Notes under the pieces: model-generated | The model's database searches: none | Told to the model about the DNA's origin: nothing | The model's input: the letters and a program-made list of their open reading frames with translations, nothing else | Assembly: GCA_032906765.1 (NCBI GenBank) | Contig: JAJTZB010000009.1 | Coordinates: 1 to 47,475, forward strand | Length of the DNA: 47,475 nt | Source of the DNA: Nitrososphaerales archaeon | GTDB lineage: Archaea; Thermoproteota; Nitrososphaeria; Nitrososphaerales; Gagatemarchaeaceae | Direction of reading: 5' to 3' | Part shown: positions 33,167-40,716 of the stretch, one piece after another | How the letters are laid out: every line of letters starts with the position of its first letter | Position numbering within the stretch: the stretch's first letter is position 1 | Made by a program: the position numbers and the translations under genes

Positions 33167-35818
33167 TTAGTTAGCCACGTCGAGAGGTTTGAACTTCTCC
33201 ACTGTCTCTAGGAGCTCGCGCGCCAGCCGCCCCTTCCATTCCTCGAACCCCTTGGGGGATTCCGGGTAGCGTAGGTTCACGCCCACCAACGCGGCGCTCT
33301 TCTCCACTGTGTACCTGAGGCCCCTCGCGAGGGAGAACTGGGCTAGGACCCTGAACCACATCGCGGGGCTCATCAGCCGGGCCCTGTTGAACTCAGGATG
33401 CTTCCTTTCTGTGATTGCAGCTACGTCATCCTCGGAGAGGAAGTGCTTCATTCCGTAGTTGATCTCCTCGTTAGTGACGGTCTGCAGGTACCTCCTGAGG
33501 ACCTCGAAGCTCGCCATCGGGTACCCGTGCGTGTTCATGTACTCGACGTTGTACTTCCAGAGCGAGCCCTCGCTCGTGTCACCCGATTCCACGGCCTCGG
33601 CCACGACCTTGCCCAGGATCGTCCCCCCGTAAATCGAGGGGCTGATGCCGCCAGCGTCTATTGGGCGCGGCATCCACGCAGCGTCGCCAACGATCGCGAA
33701 GCCGTTCGCGACCATGCAATCGTTGTGCCTGCGGACCGGAACCTGCCAGTTCCCCTTCGTGTTGCCAGAGTCTGCTTCGCTCGTCGGCTGTCTCGGCTTC
33801 TTGACGACTGGGTTGTCAGCGACGTACTTGTCGATGAGGGTCTGCAGGTTGTCGTTAAGCCCAAACCTCCTGTTCCGTCTGTCGAGCCCAGACTTTGAGA
33901 CGCCGAGTCCGATGTTCACCTTCGTCCTGCCCTTCGGGAAGACCCAACAGTTGTGGACGTTGAACAGGGGAGTGAAGTCTCCGCCCGTATTCAAGTCAAA
34001 GACTGGACCGCTGTACTCGCTCCTCTCCAGCTTGCTGATTCCTAGATAGACCCTTCCATCACCCAGCACGAAACCCCTGTTTTGCTTTCTCCTACTTCGC
34101 AGGAGTTCCTCACCGAGGAAGCCTGCTTGATGACCAAAGACAGTGACCGCCCATGCGTTCTTCACCTTGTTCCTCTTGATCGAGGCGATGACCTCCAATC
34201 CAGCAAGAAGAAGCCAGAGATCGATAGAAAGCACCCTGGAAGCTGTCGAGTAGGAACGCGCGTCTGACCTGCCGCCCCTCTGGTGTTCGATGCTGCCGTC
34301 TCCGAAGTAGAGACCTTTCAGGAAGGCCAGTTTGCTTGTCTTCGAAATCTCGTGTATCCATGAGGGGAGCTTCTTGTTCCTGGCTCCCCTGCCGAAATTT
34401 TGTTCCATGACCTTCGCTAGGAGAGAGTTAGTGATGTCAATGTTGTAGCAAGGCAGGCTCCGTTCCTTCCTGAGATTCTTCCAGACCGAGGTGTTGAAAC
34501 CGAGCGCCTTCGTAAGGTTGAGAATGCGTTCGATGTAATTCCTGTTGGTGTTCGAGATTGTAACGTGGTTCTTCCTGATCGAGCCTTCGGAGACGTACCA
34601 GCCGCAGAGCTCCATGAAGTTCTCGTCTAGCTTGACCTTGGTGGGCATACGGGTCCGCTTGGGGTGTTTCGCCAGGGTAATCTGCCTGAGATAGGTCCCG
34701 TCAGGTCCGCGGCCGTTGAAGAACGAGCGTCTGATTGTCACGTAAACGAAGCCGTCCTCGACCAGTCCACTGACGTACTGCAAAACGTCGAGCTCCAGCA
34801 GTGGGCTCTTCGCGGCGGTGGGCAGGGGAACGACCAGGTAATCCCCACCTCTATGACTCCCACTGACACTCCTGATTAGCTCGTCGGCGCGCTTCCATAT
34901 TTCTCCAGTTCTGGGGTTCCACACTCGCACCAAGTGCTCAGGAGTCAGCCTGATCTCCTGGTTCAGCATGTAAGGCGTTACGGCGACGAGAAGTCCTGAA
35001 TAGTTCCGCCTGCTAGTGGCAGAGACTGGCATCCAACCCTCAGAAGTAAGTACCTCGTCTCCCATCTTAACGTCCACTATGGCCTTCAAACTGTTCTTGC
35101 AGACTATCGGCGTGTCGGGGGCGACGCAATAGCCAGCCGGTGCCCTGAACTGGTCTAGGTGTATGATGCAGTAGTCGGGCGAGAAGTATGACGGCTCGTC
35201 CGCGGCCGGGTCGAAGTCGAGTATGTACCTCCCTGTCCCGACAACGTCGTCCCCGTCAATCTCCTTCTCAATCATGGAGGGGATTGGGAGAAAGCGTCTC
35301 AGCACGGACGAAGAACCTGTTGCGTCGATGACAACCTTTGCGGTGACGCTGAATGTCGACCCGTCAGCCTTCCTTCCCGAGACGCCGATGATGTAACCGT
35401 TCTCCGAGAGGAGCCTCTCTGCTGTCGCTCCGAACATGAACTCTGTGCCGAACTTCTTCGCGTCGTTGACCTGACGCCTCGGGGCGAGCTTCCTGTTGAA
35501 GAGGTACCCTTCGCCCTCGAAGAGGACCTTCGTCTTCCTGTCGGGCGAGTAGACGTAGACTCCCTTGACTGGGTGCTCGAGCTCTGGGGACCCGTACCTG
35601 ATGCCGATGTGGTCCGCCAGGTAGTCGAGGCTCCTCTTGCTCGTGGCGTCGCCGCACGTCCAGCCGTTGTGAGTCTTCTTGCCCGGCTCGGTCTCCGGGT
35701 TCCTGTCGATCACCAGCACGCGTGCTTTGCCCTTGGAGTGGTAGCCGATGGACGCGGCTGTGATGAGGCCTGCCATCCCACCGCCAGCGATGACCACGTC
35801 GTAATCCCTGGGAGACAT
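33167..35818 (-). CDS. Geranylgeranyl reductase family flavoprotein, interrupted by an intein
   Basis: Start ATG at 35818 was chosen for its spacing to a TATA box at 35843-35849. The 883-residue precursor minus a 393-residue intein gives 490 residues. The FAD motif is DVVIAGGGMAGLITAASIGY; the extein junction restores PAGYCWVFPKG, the family's conserved GYxWxFPK motif. A later GFAIVGDAAWMPRPIDAGG supplies the second FAD motif. The enzyme reduces isoprenoid double bonds of archaeal lipids or related compounds at the membrane. A second, shorter relative lies at 46363-47385. Confidence 0.9.
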   Translation of the reverse strand: MSPRDYDVVIAGGGMAGLITAASIGYHSKGKARVLVIDRNPETEPGKKTHNGWTCGDATSKRSLDYLADHIGIRYGSPELEHPVKGVYVYSPDRKTKVLFEGEGYLFNRKLAPRRQVNDAKKFGTEFMFGATAERLLSENGYIIGVSGRKADGSTFSVTAKVVIDATGSSSVLRRFLPIPSMIEKEIDGDDVVGTGRYILDFDPAADEPSYFSPDYCIIHLDQFRAPAGYCVAPDTPIVCKNSLKAIVDVKMGDEVLTSEGWMPVSATSRRNYSGLLVAVTPYMLNQEIRLTPEHLVRVWNPRTGEIWKRADELIRSVSGSHRGGDYLVVPLPTAAKSPLLELDVLQYVSGLVEDGFVYVTIRRSFFNGRGPDGTYLRQITLAKHPKRTRMPTKVKLDENFMELCGWYVSEGSIRKNHVTISNTNRNYIERILNLTKALGFNTSVWKNLRKERSLPCYNIDITNSLLAKVMEQNFGRGARNKKLPSWIHEISKTSKLAFLKGLYFGDGSIEHQRGGRSDARSYSTASRVLSIDLWLLLAGLEVIASIKRNKVKNAWAVTVFGHQAGFLGEELLRSRRKQNRGFVLGDGRVYLGISKLERSEYSGPVFDLNTGGDFTPLFNVHNCWVFPKGRTKVNIGLGVSKSGLDRRNRRFGLNDNLQTLIDKYVADNPVVKKPRQPTSEADSGNTKGNWQVPVRRHNDCMVANGFAIVGDAAWMPRPIDAGGISPSIYGGTILGKVVAEAVESGDTSEGSLWKYNVEYMNTHGYPMASFEVLRRYLQTVTNEEINYGMKHFLSEDDVAAITERKHPEFNRARLMSPAMWFRVLAQFSLARGLRYTVEKSAALVGVNLRYPESPKGFEEWKGRLARELLETVEKFKPLDVAN
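33950..35128 (-). mobile_element. Intein in the geranylgeranyl reductase (LAGLIDADG type, Cys1/Cys+1)
   Basis: 393 residues (231-623 of the precursor from 35818). It begins CVAPDTPIVCKNSL, with block B EIRLTPEHLVRV. LAGLIDADG helices are ELCGWYVSEGS (about 405-413) and FLKGLYFGDGS (about 499-509), with acidic residues intact. It ends EYSGPVFDLNTGGDF, then NVHN, followed by Cys+1. All splicing residues are present. Sequence blocks resemble those of the NuoB intein (both CV-x-PDT starts and EYSG-x-V ends), more than the HerA intein. Confidence 0.9.
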
Positions 35819-35842
35819 TAGTTGCCAATGCAACTAAAATCC

Positions 35843-35849
35843 TATATAA
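35843..35849. promoter_or_regulatory. Symmetric TATA box shared by two divergent genes
   Basis: TATATAA (in CCTATATAAG) is nearly palindromic. Its centre lies about 27 bases from the TTG at 35873 on the + strand and about 28 bases from the ATG at 35818 on the - strand. Both distances fit leaderless initiation, so one TBP site could serve both directions. Confidence 0.5.
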
Positions 35850-35872
35850 GAGCTTCGCCGTCCTCAACCTGC

Positions 35873-36571
35873 TTGGAACCGCACGCAGTTGTTGAGGAGC
35901 TGAAGAGCGTAGGCCTCACGGGTTACGAGGCCAAATGCTACGCGTCGCTCGTCAAGCTCGGTCCCTCCGACCCGAGGAGGGTCGCCGAGGATGCCAGCCT
36001 TCCGCACCCGAATGCCTACGAGGCGCTCAAGAGGCTCGAGGCGAAGGGGTGGGTCGAGCTTGTGAGGAGGAGGCCGGCGACGTACCGTGCTAGGAAACCA
36101 GGGAGCGTGAAGTCGATGGTGGCCTCCAAGATGGATGAGGCCTTCGATGCCCTAGATAGGGTCTACAGGTCGGAACCCGCCGAGGAGGCAGAGCTGGTCT
36201 ATACGCTGAGGGGAAGAGACAGGGTCCTGTCCAAGATCTACGAGTTGGTTGCAGGAGCGAGGGAGAGTGTAGTGTTGGTCACTCCCACATTGGGGTTGAA
36301 CGACGAAAGACTGCTGAACCTACTGGGTCTAGCGGTAAAGAGGAGGCTGAAGGTCAGGTGCATTGGAGACGGAGGGGCATCAGGCATTCTACCGCCTGGC
36401 GTCAAGTTAAGGAAGGGCAACCTGGTGGCTGTTGACCTCCTTGTCGACGACAAGATGGCTCTAATCTCCCTGCCCGACTACTCGGCGTGCGGCTGGATAG
36501 ACAGCCCGCAGGTAGCGAGCCACTTCAAGCAGTTCCTCGAGCTGCTCTGGAACAGTTCATCGCCGGCATGA
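35873..36571 (+). CDS. TrmB-like transcription regulator
   Basis: Start TTG at 35873 from promoter spacing gives 232 residues. The N-terminal winged helix is typical TrmB: LKSVGLTGYEAKCYASLVKL, VAEDASLPHPNAYEALKRLE, KGWVELVRRRPATYRARKP. The C-terminal part (about 105-225) is an effector domain of the TrmB/PLD-like type (ESVVLVTPTLGLNDERLL), shorter than sugar-binding TrmBL proteins. It is divergent from the geranylgeranyl reductase gene from a shared TATA box, making that gene and itself likely targets. Confidence 0.8.
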   Translation: MEPHAVVEELKSVGLTGYEAKCYASLVKLGPSDPRRVAEDASLPHPNAYEALKRLEAKGWVELVRRRPATYRARKPGSVKSMVASKMDEAFDALDRVYRSEPAEEAELVYTLRGRDRVLSKIYELVAGARESVVLVTPTLGLNDERLLNLLGLAVKRRLKVRCIGDGGASGILPPGVKLRKGNLVAVDLLVDDKMALISLPDYSACGWIDSPQVASHFKQFLELLWNSSSPA

Positions 36572-36619
36572 AGTGAGGAAGGAGACCGCCCTGCTTGCAC
36601 CGAACGGCCTCTAGCTTCC

Positions 36620-37300
36620 TTAACCGCTTGAGAATATCGACTCGCTTGAAGACGGCACTTCGGGAAGAGACTCGCTCATCCTCTTCTCAGCTATAGCAGC
36701 CGCCTCTGCGAGTATCTTGTTCGCCTCTTCGCTCGACTCTGCTGTGTAGAAGTTCATCCCCGTAATCTGGCCGACGTCGGCCATGATTGAGTTGAGCTGG
36801 GAGCCGATCTCACCGAGTGCGCCCTGAGCGTCGGGCATCGCCTCTCCGAGGGTCGCCCTGACGTTCCTGACGACCCCTATCGCGGGCGCTAGCGTGAGTG
36901 CGAAGTCGCCCATGTCCGTGACGGTCTGCAGCCTAGTCGTAATCTGCTCGAGCGCCAGCTTGGACTGCGTGACAATCTTAGTCATCTTGCGGACCTCCGC
37001 CAGCTCGCTCGAATATGCCTTGCTCGACTCTTGGTCGTGTGCCTGTACCGCTGCGACTGTCTTCTTGAAGATTGAGTTCTCCCTCTGCTTCAGCCTGTTC
37101 ATGGATGCGTCCAGCCTGTTGACCTCGCCCGTCAGCTGCTGCGTCGCCCTCAGTATCTGAGGACGGATGGGCTTGGGGCCCTTGACCGCTTCTCTCGTCC
37201 TCTTGCCGAAGCCGTCCTTCTCCTCGGCCTTCCACTCCTTGGTGAACTTGCTCAACGCTTTCTCTGCGTCAGATGGCTGCGTAATGCTGGCATAGCCCAA
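36620..37300 (-). CDS. cdvB: ESCRT-III-like cell division protein, CdvB family (short paralog)
   Basis: A 226-residue protein from TTG at 37300, about 30 bases downstream of AGTTAACC. The Snf7/CdvB core is clear: basic N-terminus (KGPKPIRPQILRATQQL), long helices (GEVNRLDASMNRLKQRENSI, SKAYSSELAEVRKMTKIVTQ), then the QTVTDMGDFALTL segment. The C-terminus lacks the winged-helix domain of full CdvB, so it is a CdvB1/B2-type paralog. It polymerises at the membrane during division. CdvA and CdvC are not in the window. Confidence 0.85.
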   Translation of the reverse strand: MGYASITQPSDAEKALSKFTKEWKAEEKDGFGKRTREAVKGPKPIRPQILRATQQLTGEVNRLDASMNRLKQRENSIFKKTVAAVQAHDQESSKAYSSELAEVRKMTKIVTQSKLALEQITTRLQTVTDMGDFALTLAPAIGVVRNVRATLGEAMPDAQGALGEIGSQLNSIMADVGQITGMNFYTAESSEEANKILAEAAAIAEKRMSESLPEVPSSSESIFSSG

Positions 37301-37355
37301 GCTGACAATATCTCTTGACAGTGAGGTTAACTTTCGATTGTCGCTTTGCGGGTCA

Positions 37356-37757
37356 TCAGAGGTTGATCTGGTGCGGGAGGGCGGCCGGGAAGGAGACGCC
37401 GAACAGGGCTCCGACTATCAGGTTGACTACAAGGGCCACCACGACCGATACCACGGCGATGGCGAACGCCCCCAGCCAGCCTGTGTGGAAGGATGACTTG
37501 TAGACGCCCAAGAACGCGAGGAACCCGAGGATTCCACCCCATACTATCGCAGTCGGCCCTATCACGGCACCGAGGAAGAAGGCGACTGCCACCACAGTCA
37601 GCCCGTAGACTATGACCCCGCCAAGGGTGGCGACCATAGCCTCGCCGAGGGTAGCCCTTCCGCCAGTGACAATCTTCCCTGCCACGTATGCGGGCAGAGA
37701 AGCGATGACCCAGATTACGAGAAGGGCGCCCAGTAGGACGACCAAGTCGGTCAGCAT
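37356..37757 (-). CDS. Four-helix membrane protein upstream of cdvB
   Basis: A 133-residue protein with four hydrophobic segments (about 5-24, 42-62, 66-85 and 96-118) and almost no charged loops. The sequence between helix 1 and 2 (GKIVTGGRATLGEAMVATLG) is Gly-rich. A TATA-like GGTTATTAG is about 33 bases upstream. No family is recognised. It is codirectional with cdvB, 55 bases away, but cdvB has its own promoter. Confidence 0.6.
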   Translation of the reverse strand: MLTDLVVLLGALLVIWVIASLPAYVAGKIVTGGRATLGEAMVATLGGVIVYGLTVVAVAFFLGAVIGPTAIVWGGILGFLAFLGVYKSSFHTGWLGAFAIAVVSVVVALVVNLIVGALFGVSFPAALPHQINL

Positions 37758-37904
37758 CGACTATCTGTGTGCCAGCGGGACAGCCCGCTAATAACCTTGG
37801 ATGCAGGACTTCCAAGCCGCCGCTAGGGGGCGGCATAAGATTTCTGCGGACTGCGACAACACTTCTCCAAGGCGCTTAAGAGCACAAGTGAACTCTCATG
37901 TAGA

Positions 37905-39029
37905 TTGTCCGGAGGGCTCGCCTGGCCGCCGAAGAAGGAAGACCTTGAGCAGTTGTATGTTGGGAGGAAGCTCTCGGCGGCGAAAATCGCCTATGCATAC
38001 GGTCTGAAGGGCACGAACCCAAAGTCTGATGAGACGCTTGTGCTGTATTACCTGCGGAAGTACCGAATCCAGAGGAGGGACAGGGCGAAGCACATCAGGA
38101 AGGTGACTGAGGAGATGGTGGAGGACTGGATTAGAAGGTACAATGGCGGAGAGTCGCTCAGGCAGATTGCCGGAAGCAGGCTTGACCCCGTGACAGTCTT
38201 CTACCACCTGAAGCGGAGAGGGGTGCAGCTCCGCGACAAGGTTGAAGCGCAAATCAAGGCGGTGACCAAGCATGAGAAACATCGCTTTGACGGCACCACC
38301 CTCGACCAAGCATACCTGCTTGGACTTGCCAAAGGAGACTTCTACGTCACTACGCATGGTCGGTCGATTCGCGTCAAGACGGGAACAACTCATCCCGCAA
38401 TGACACGTCTCTTCCGAGATGTCTTCTCCAGATACGGACCGGTGTACGAGTACCCAAGGCCCAGTCGGCTCACCCCTTACGAATGGAGCCTTGATTGCGA
38501 CCTGGATGCCAGTTTTCGATTCTTGCTCGAGTTTGATGAACGTATCGCGAAGTTGATTAAAGATAGGAAGAGATTCTTTGCCTTCTTGGCGGGGCTCTTC
38601 GATGCTGAAGGAAGTGTCTATTTGCACAAGAAGAAGCGATGGGGAGCCTTCGAGTTTAGTCTCGCCAACACGAATAGAGGATTGCTGCGCAGTATCTCTG
38701 CGCGCCTGTCGGAGGAAGGATACTCTCCAACGTTGAGACGCAATCGGCAGAGCCCGAGGAGAGGAGTGAAGAATGGTAGTGGCTTCATCTGGAGATTGAC
38801 TTTGTGGCGTTATGGAGACGTCTCAAAGCTTCTCAAGGCGCTCCCCTTGAGGCATCCTGAGAAGGCCGCCAAGGTCGAGATAGCACTTCGTCTAGGATAT
38901 CGACCCACAGACCTTGAACGGGAACAAGTGATAGGTGATTGGGAAGTACTGAAGAAGCAGATCAGGAGGGACAGAGATGATTACGTCGAGATGGCCAGAA
39001 AATCGCTTAATATCTCCAGAGAAGGCTGA
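37905..39029 (+). CDS. Free-standing LAGLIDADG protein with N-terminal helix-turn-helix domains
   Basis: A 374-residue protein from TTG at 37905; CGCTTAAGAG about 30 bases upstream is the TATA candidate. Two helix-turn-helix-like units (about 10-57 and 72-115) precede a two-motif LAGLIDADG domain: YLLGLAKGDFY (137-147) and FLAGLFDAEGS (227-237), each with its acidic residue. No intein splicing blocks are present, so it is not an intein. It is a homing endonuclease or a related DNA-binding protein. It ends 37 bases from the nuoD stop on the opposite strand, close to the NuoB intein. Confidence 0.8.
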   Translation: MSGGLAWPPKKEDLEQLYVGRKLSAAKIAYAYGLKGTNPKSDETLVLYYLRKYRIQRRDRAKHIRKVTEEMVEDWIRRYNGGESLRQIAGSRLDPVTVFYHLKRRGVQLRDKVEAQIKAVTKHEKHRFDGTTLDQAYLLGLAKGDFYVTTHGRSIRVKTGTTHPAMTRLFRDVFSRYGPVYEYPRPSRLTPYEWSLDCDLDASFRFLLEFDERIAKLIKDRKRFFAFLAGLFDAEGSVYLHKKKRWGAFEFSLANTNRGLLRSISARLSEEGYSPTLRRNRQSPRRGVKNGSGFIWRLTLWRYGDVSKLLKALPLRHPEKAAKVEIALRLGYRPTDLEREQVIGDWEVLKKQIRRDRDDYVEMARKSLNISREG

Positions 39030-39066
39030 AAATGCCTAATCACAGTGAATATAACCTAGAACAGGC

Positions 39067-40185
39067 TCAGCGGTCCGCTTCGACCGGCCAATAATTTAGC
39101 GACCAGAATATGACAGGTATGTCGGCCACGTGCACGTTCCTCAGGAGGTGCGGGAGGGCCGCGAGGTTCTTGAAGCTCGGCGTCCCTATTTTGAGCCTGT
39201 ATGGCCTGGGTGAGCCATCGCTGATTATGTGGTAGCTCATCTCGCCCCTCGCGGCCTCTGTGCGCGAGTATACCTCCCCCGCGGGGACCCTCGGCTGCGG
39301 CCCGATCTTTACCCTGACGGGGCCAGGCGGGATCGACCTGAAGGCCTGGCGGATTATCTTGACAGACTCCCTCATCTCAAGGAGGGCCACCTGACAGCGT
39401 GCCCACGAGTCGCCTGACTCGAGGACTGAGACCTTGAAGTCGAAGTCGTCGTAGGCGCTGTACGGCTCGTCCTTCCTCAGGTCGTGCCTGACGCCGGAGG
39501 CCCTCAGCACTGTGCCGGTCGCGCCGAGCCTGATCGCGTCCTCCGTCGAGAGCACGCCCACACCCTCCGACCTTTCGAGGAAGATCGGGTTCTTCAGGAA
39601 TATCTTCTCGTATTCGTCCATCCGCTTCTCGAACCAGTCGCACGTCTTCAGCCCCCTCTCGGTGAGCCCTGTGGGCATGTCGTTCCTGACTCCCCCGGGG
39701 ATGATGTAGGCGAACGTGACCCTCGCGCCGCCTATTCTCTCAGCCACGTCGATCCAAAAGTCCCTGTCCCCCATACACCAAGTCGTCATCGTCGAGTGGC
39801 CGGTGAAGATGCCCATTATCCCGAGAAAGTACATGTGGGAGATGATCCTGTTGCACTCGGACATAATCACCCTGAGGTACTCTCCCCTCACGGGCACGGT
39901 CGTGTTCATCAGCTGGTCGACGCCGAGAGAGTACGCGAACAGGATGTTCGAGCTGTCAAGTATGACTGGCCTCTCGAGGTGCGGGACGTTCTGGATGTAG
40001 TTTCGGTACTCGCCCATCTTCTCCTCGCCCCTGTGGACGTAGCCCGGGTCGGGCTCTGCCCTGACTAGGTAGTCGCCGTCCAGCCAGAGCTTGATTCTGA
40101 AGTGGCCCGCGCCCGGGTGCTGGGGACCGAGCGAGACGGACATTATCCTGTCCGCGTCGGGCGAATACTCTGACTGGATTGTCAA
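39067..40185 (-). CDS. nuoD: NADH-quinone oxidoreductase subunit D (complex I 49-kDa type)
   Basis: A 372-residue protein. Conserved features: SLGPQHPGAGHFRIKLWLDG (quinone-site loop), YVHRGEEKMGEYRNYIQNVP, VPVRGEYLRVIMSECNRIIS, and C-terminal DIPVIFWSLNYWPVEADR. The quinone loop has a GAGH arrangement instead of the bacterial STHG. It forms the quinone-reducing site with NuoB in the peripheral arm at the membrane. nuoD is the last nuo gene here: the expected nuoH and following genes are absent, and a LAGLIDADG gene faces it. Confidence 0.9.
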   Translation of the reverse strand: MTIQSEYSPDADRIMSVSLGPQHPGAGHFRIKLWLDGDYLVRAEPDPGYVHRGEEKMGEYRNYIQNVPHLERPVILDSSNILFAYSLGVDQLMNTTVPVRGEYLRVIMSECNRIISHMYFLGIMGIFTGHSTMTTWCMGDRDFWIDVAERIGGARVTFAYIIPGGVRNDMPTGLTERGLKTCDWFEKRMDEYEKIFLKNPIFLERSEGVGVLSTEDAIRLGATGTVLRASGVRHDLRKDEPYSAYDDFDFKVSVLESGDSWARCQVALLEMRESVKIIRQAFRSIPPGPVRVKIGPQPRVPAGEVYSRTEAARGEMSYHIISDGSPRPYRLKIGTPSFKNLAALPHLLRNVHVADIPVIFWSLNYWPVEADR

Positions 40186-40189
40186 CGCT

Positions 40190-40708
40190 TCATCTCCCAG
40201 GCGAGACGTAGTCCTTCCTTAGCGGCGGCAGGTCGTTCCAGTCCTCGGGAAGGAGCAGGTGCCCCTGGTTCGGATGGCCCTGGAAGTTGATACCGAACAT
40301 CTCGTGCGTCTCCCTCTCGTGATACTCCGCGCCGGCCCACACCCCGATCAGGGTCTGGACAACGGGATTGCCGCGCGGGACTCGCTCTGCGAGGCAGACG
40401 ACGAAATCCTCGAAGCCAGGCCTGAAAGACCCGACGAAGTAGATTATCTCGAACTCATCCTTCGCTATCCAGTCGACGCCGCTCACAGTGCTGATGTGGT
40501 CGAACCCGAGTTCGTCCCGGACGAAGGTTGCGACGTCGCTGGCTTTCGGCGCTGGAGCTGTCATCTTGAGCCTTCTCTCCCTCGTGTAGTCGACCTTCAC
40601 GTCAGGAAACTTAGCCGTCGTCCTGGAGGCGAGCTCCTTCGCCCTGATAGGCTCTGGCTTCGGCTGCGCTGGGGGAGCTTGGGGACTCGGAGACGGTGGC
40701 TGGCTCAT
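40190..40708 (-). CDS. nuoC: NADH-quinone oxidoreductase subunit C
   Basis: Start ATG at 40708 gives 172 residues; upstream codons of the open frame lie over nuoB. The N-terminal 30 residues are Pro/Gln-rich. The NuoC signature is VWAGAEYHERETHEMFGINF followed by HLLLPEDWNDLPPLRKDY. It is separate from NuoD, unlike the fused NuoCD of enterobacteria. It is a peripheral-arm subunit with no cofactor. nuoB ends nine bases upstream and nuoD starts four bases downstream. Confidence 0.9.
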   Translation of the reverse strand: MSQPPSPSPQAPPAQPKPEPIRAKELASRTTAKFPDVKVDYTRERRLKMTAPAPKASDVATFVRDELGFDHISTVSGVDWIAKDEFEIIYFVGSFRPGFEDFVVCLAERVPRGNPVVQTLIGVWAGAEYHERETHEMFGINFQGHPNQGHLLLPEDWNDLPPLRKDYVSPGR

Positions 40709-40716
40709 CGGGGAGG

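Noticed and set aside
32269-33174. 301-codon + frame
   Set aside because: Antisense to the DUF885-like peptidase; low-complexity Leu/Val/Glu composition and no start context.
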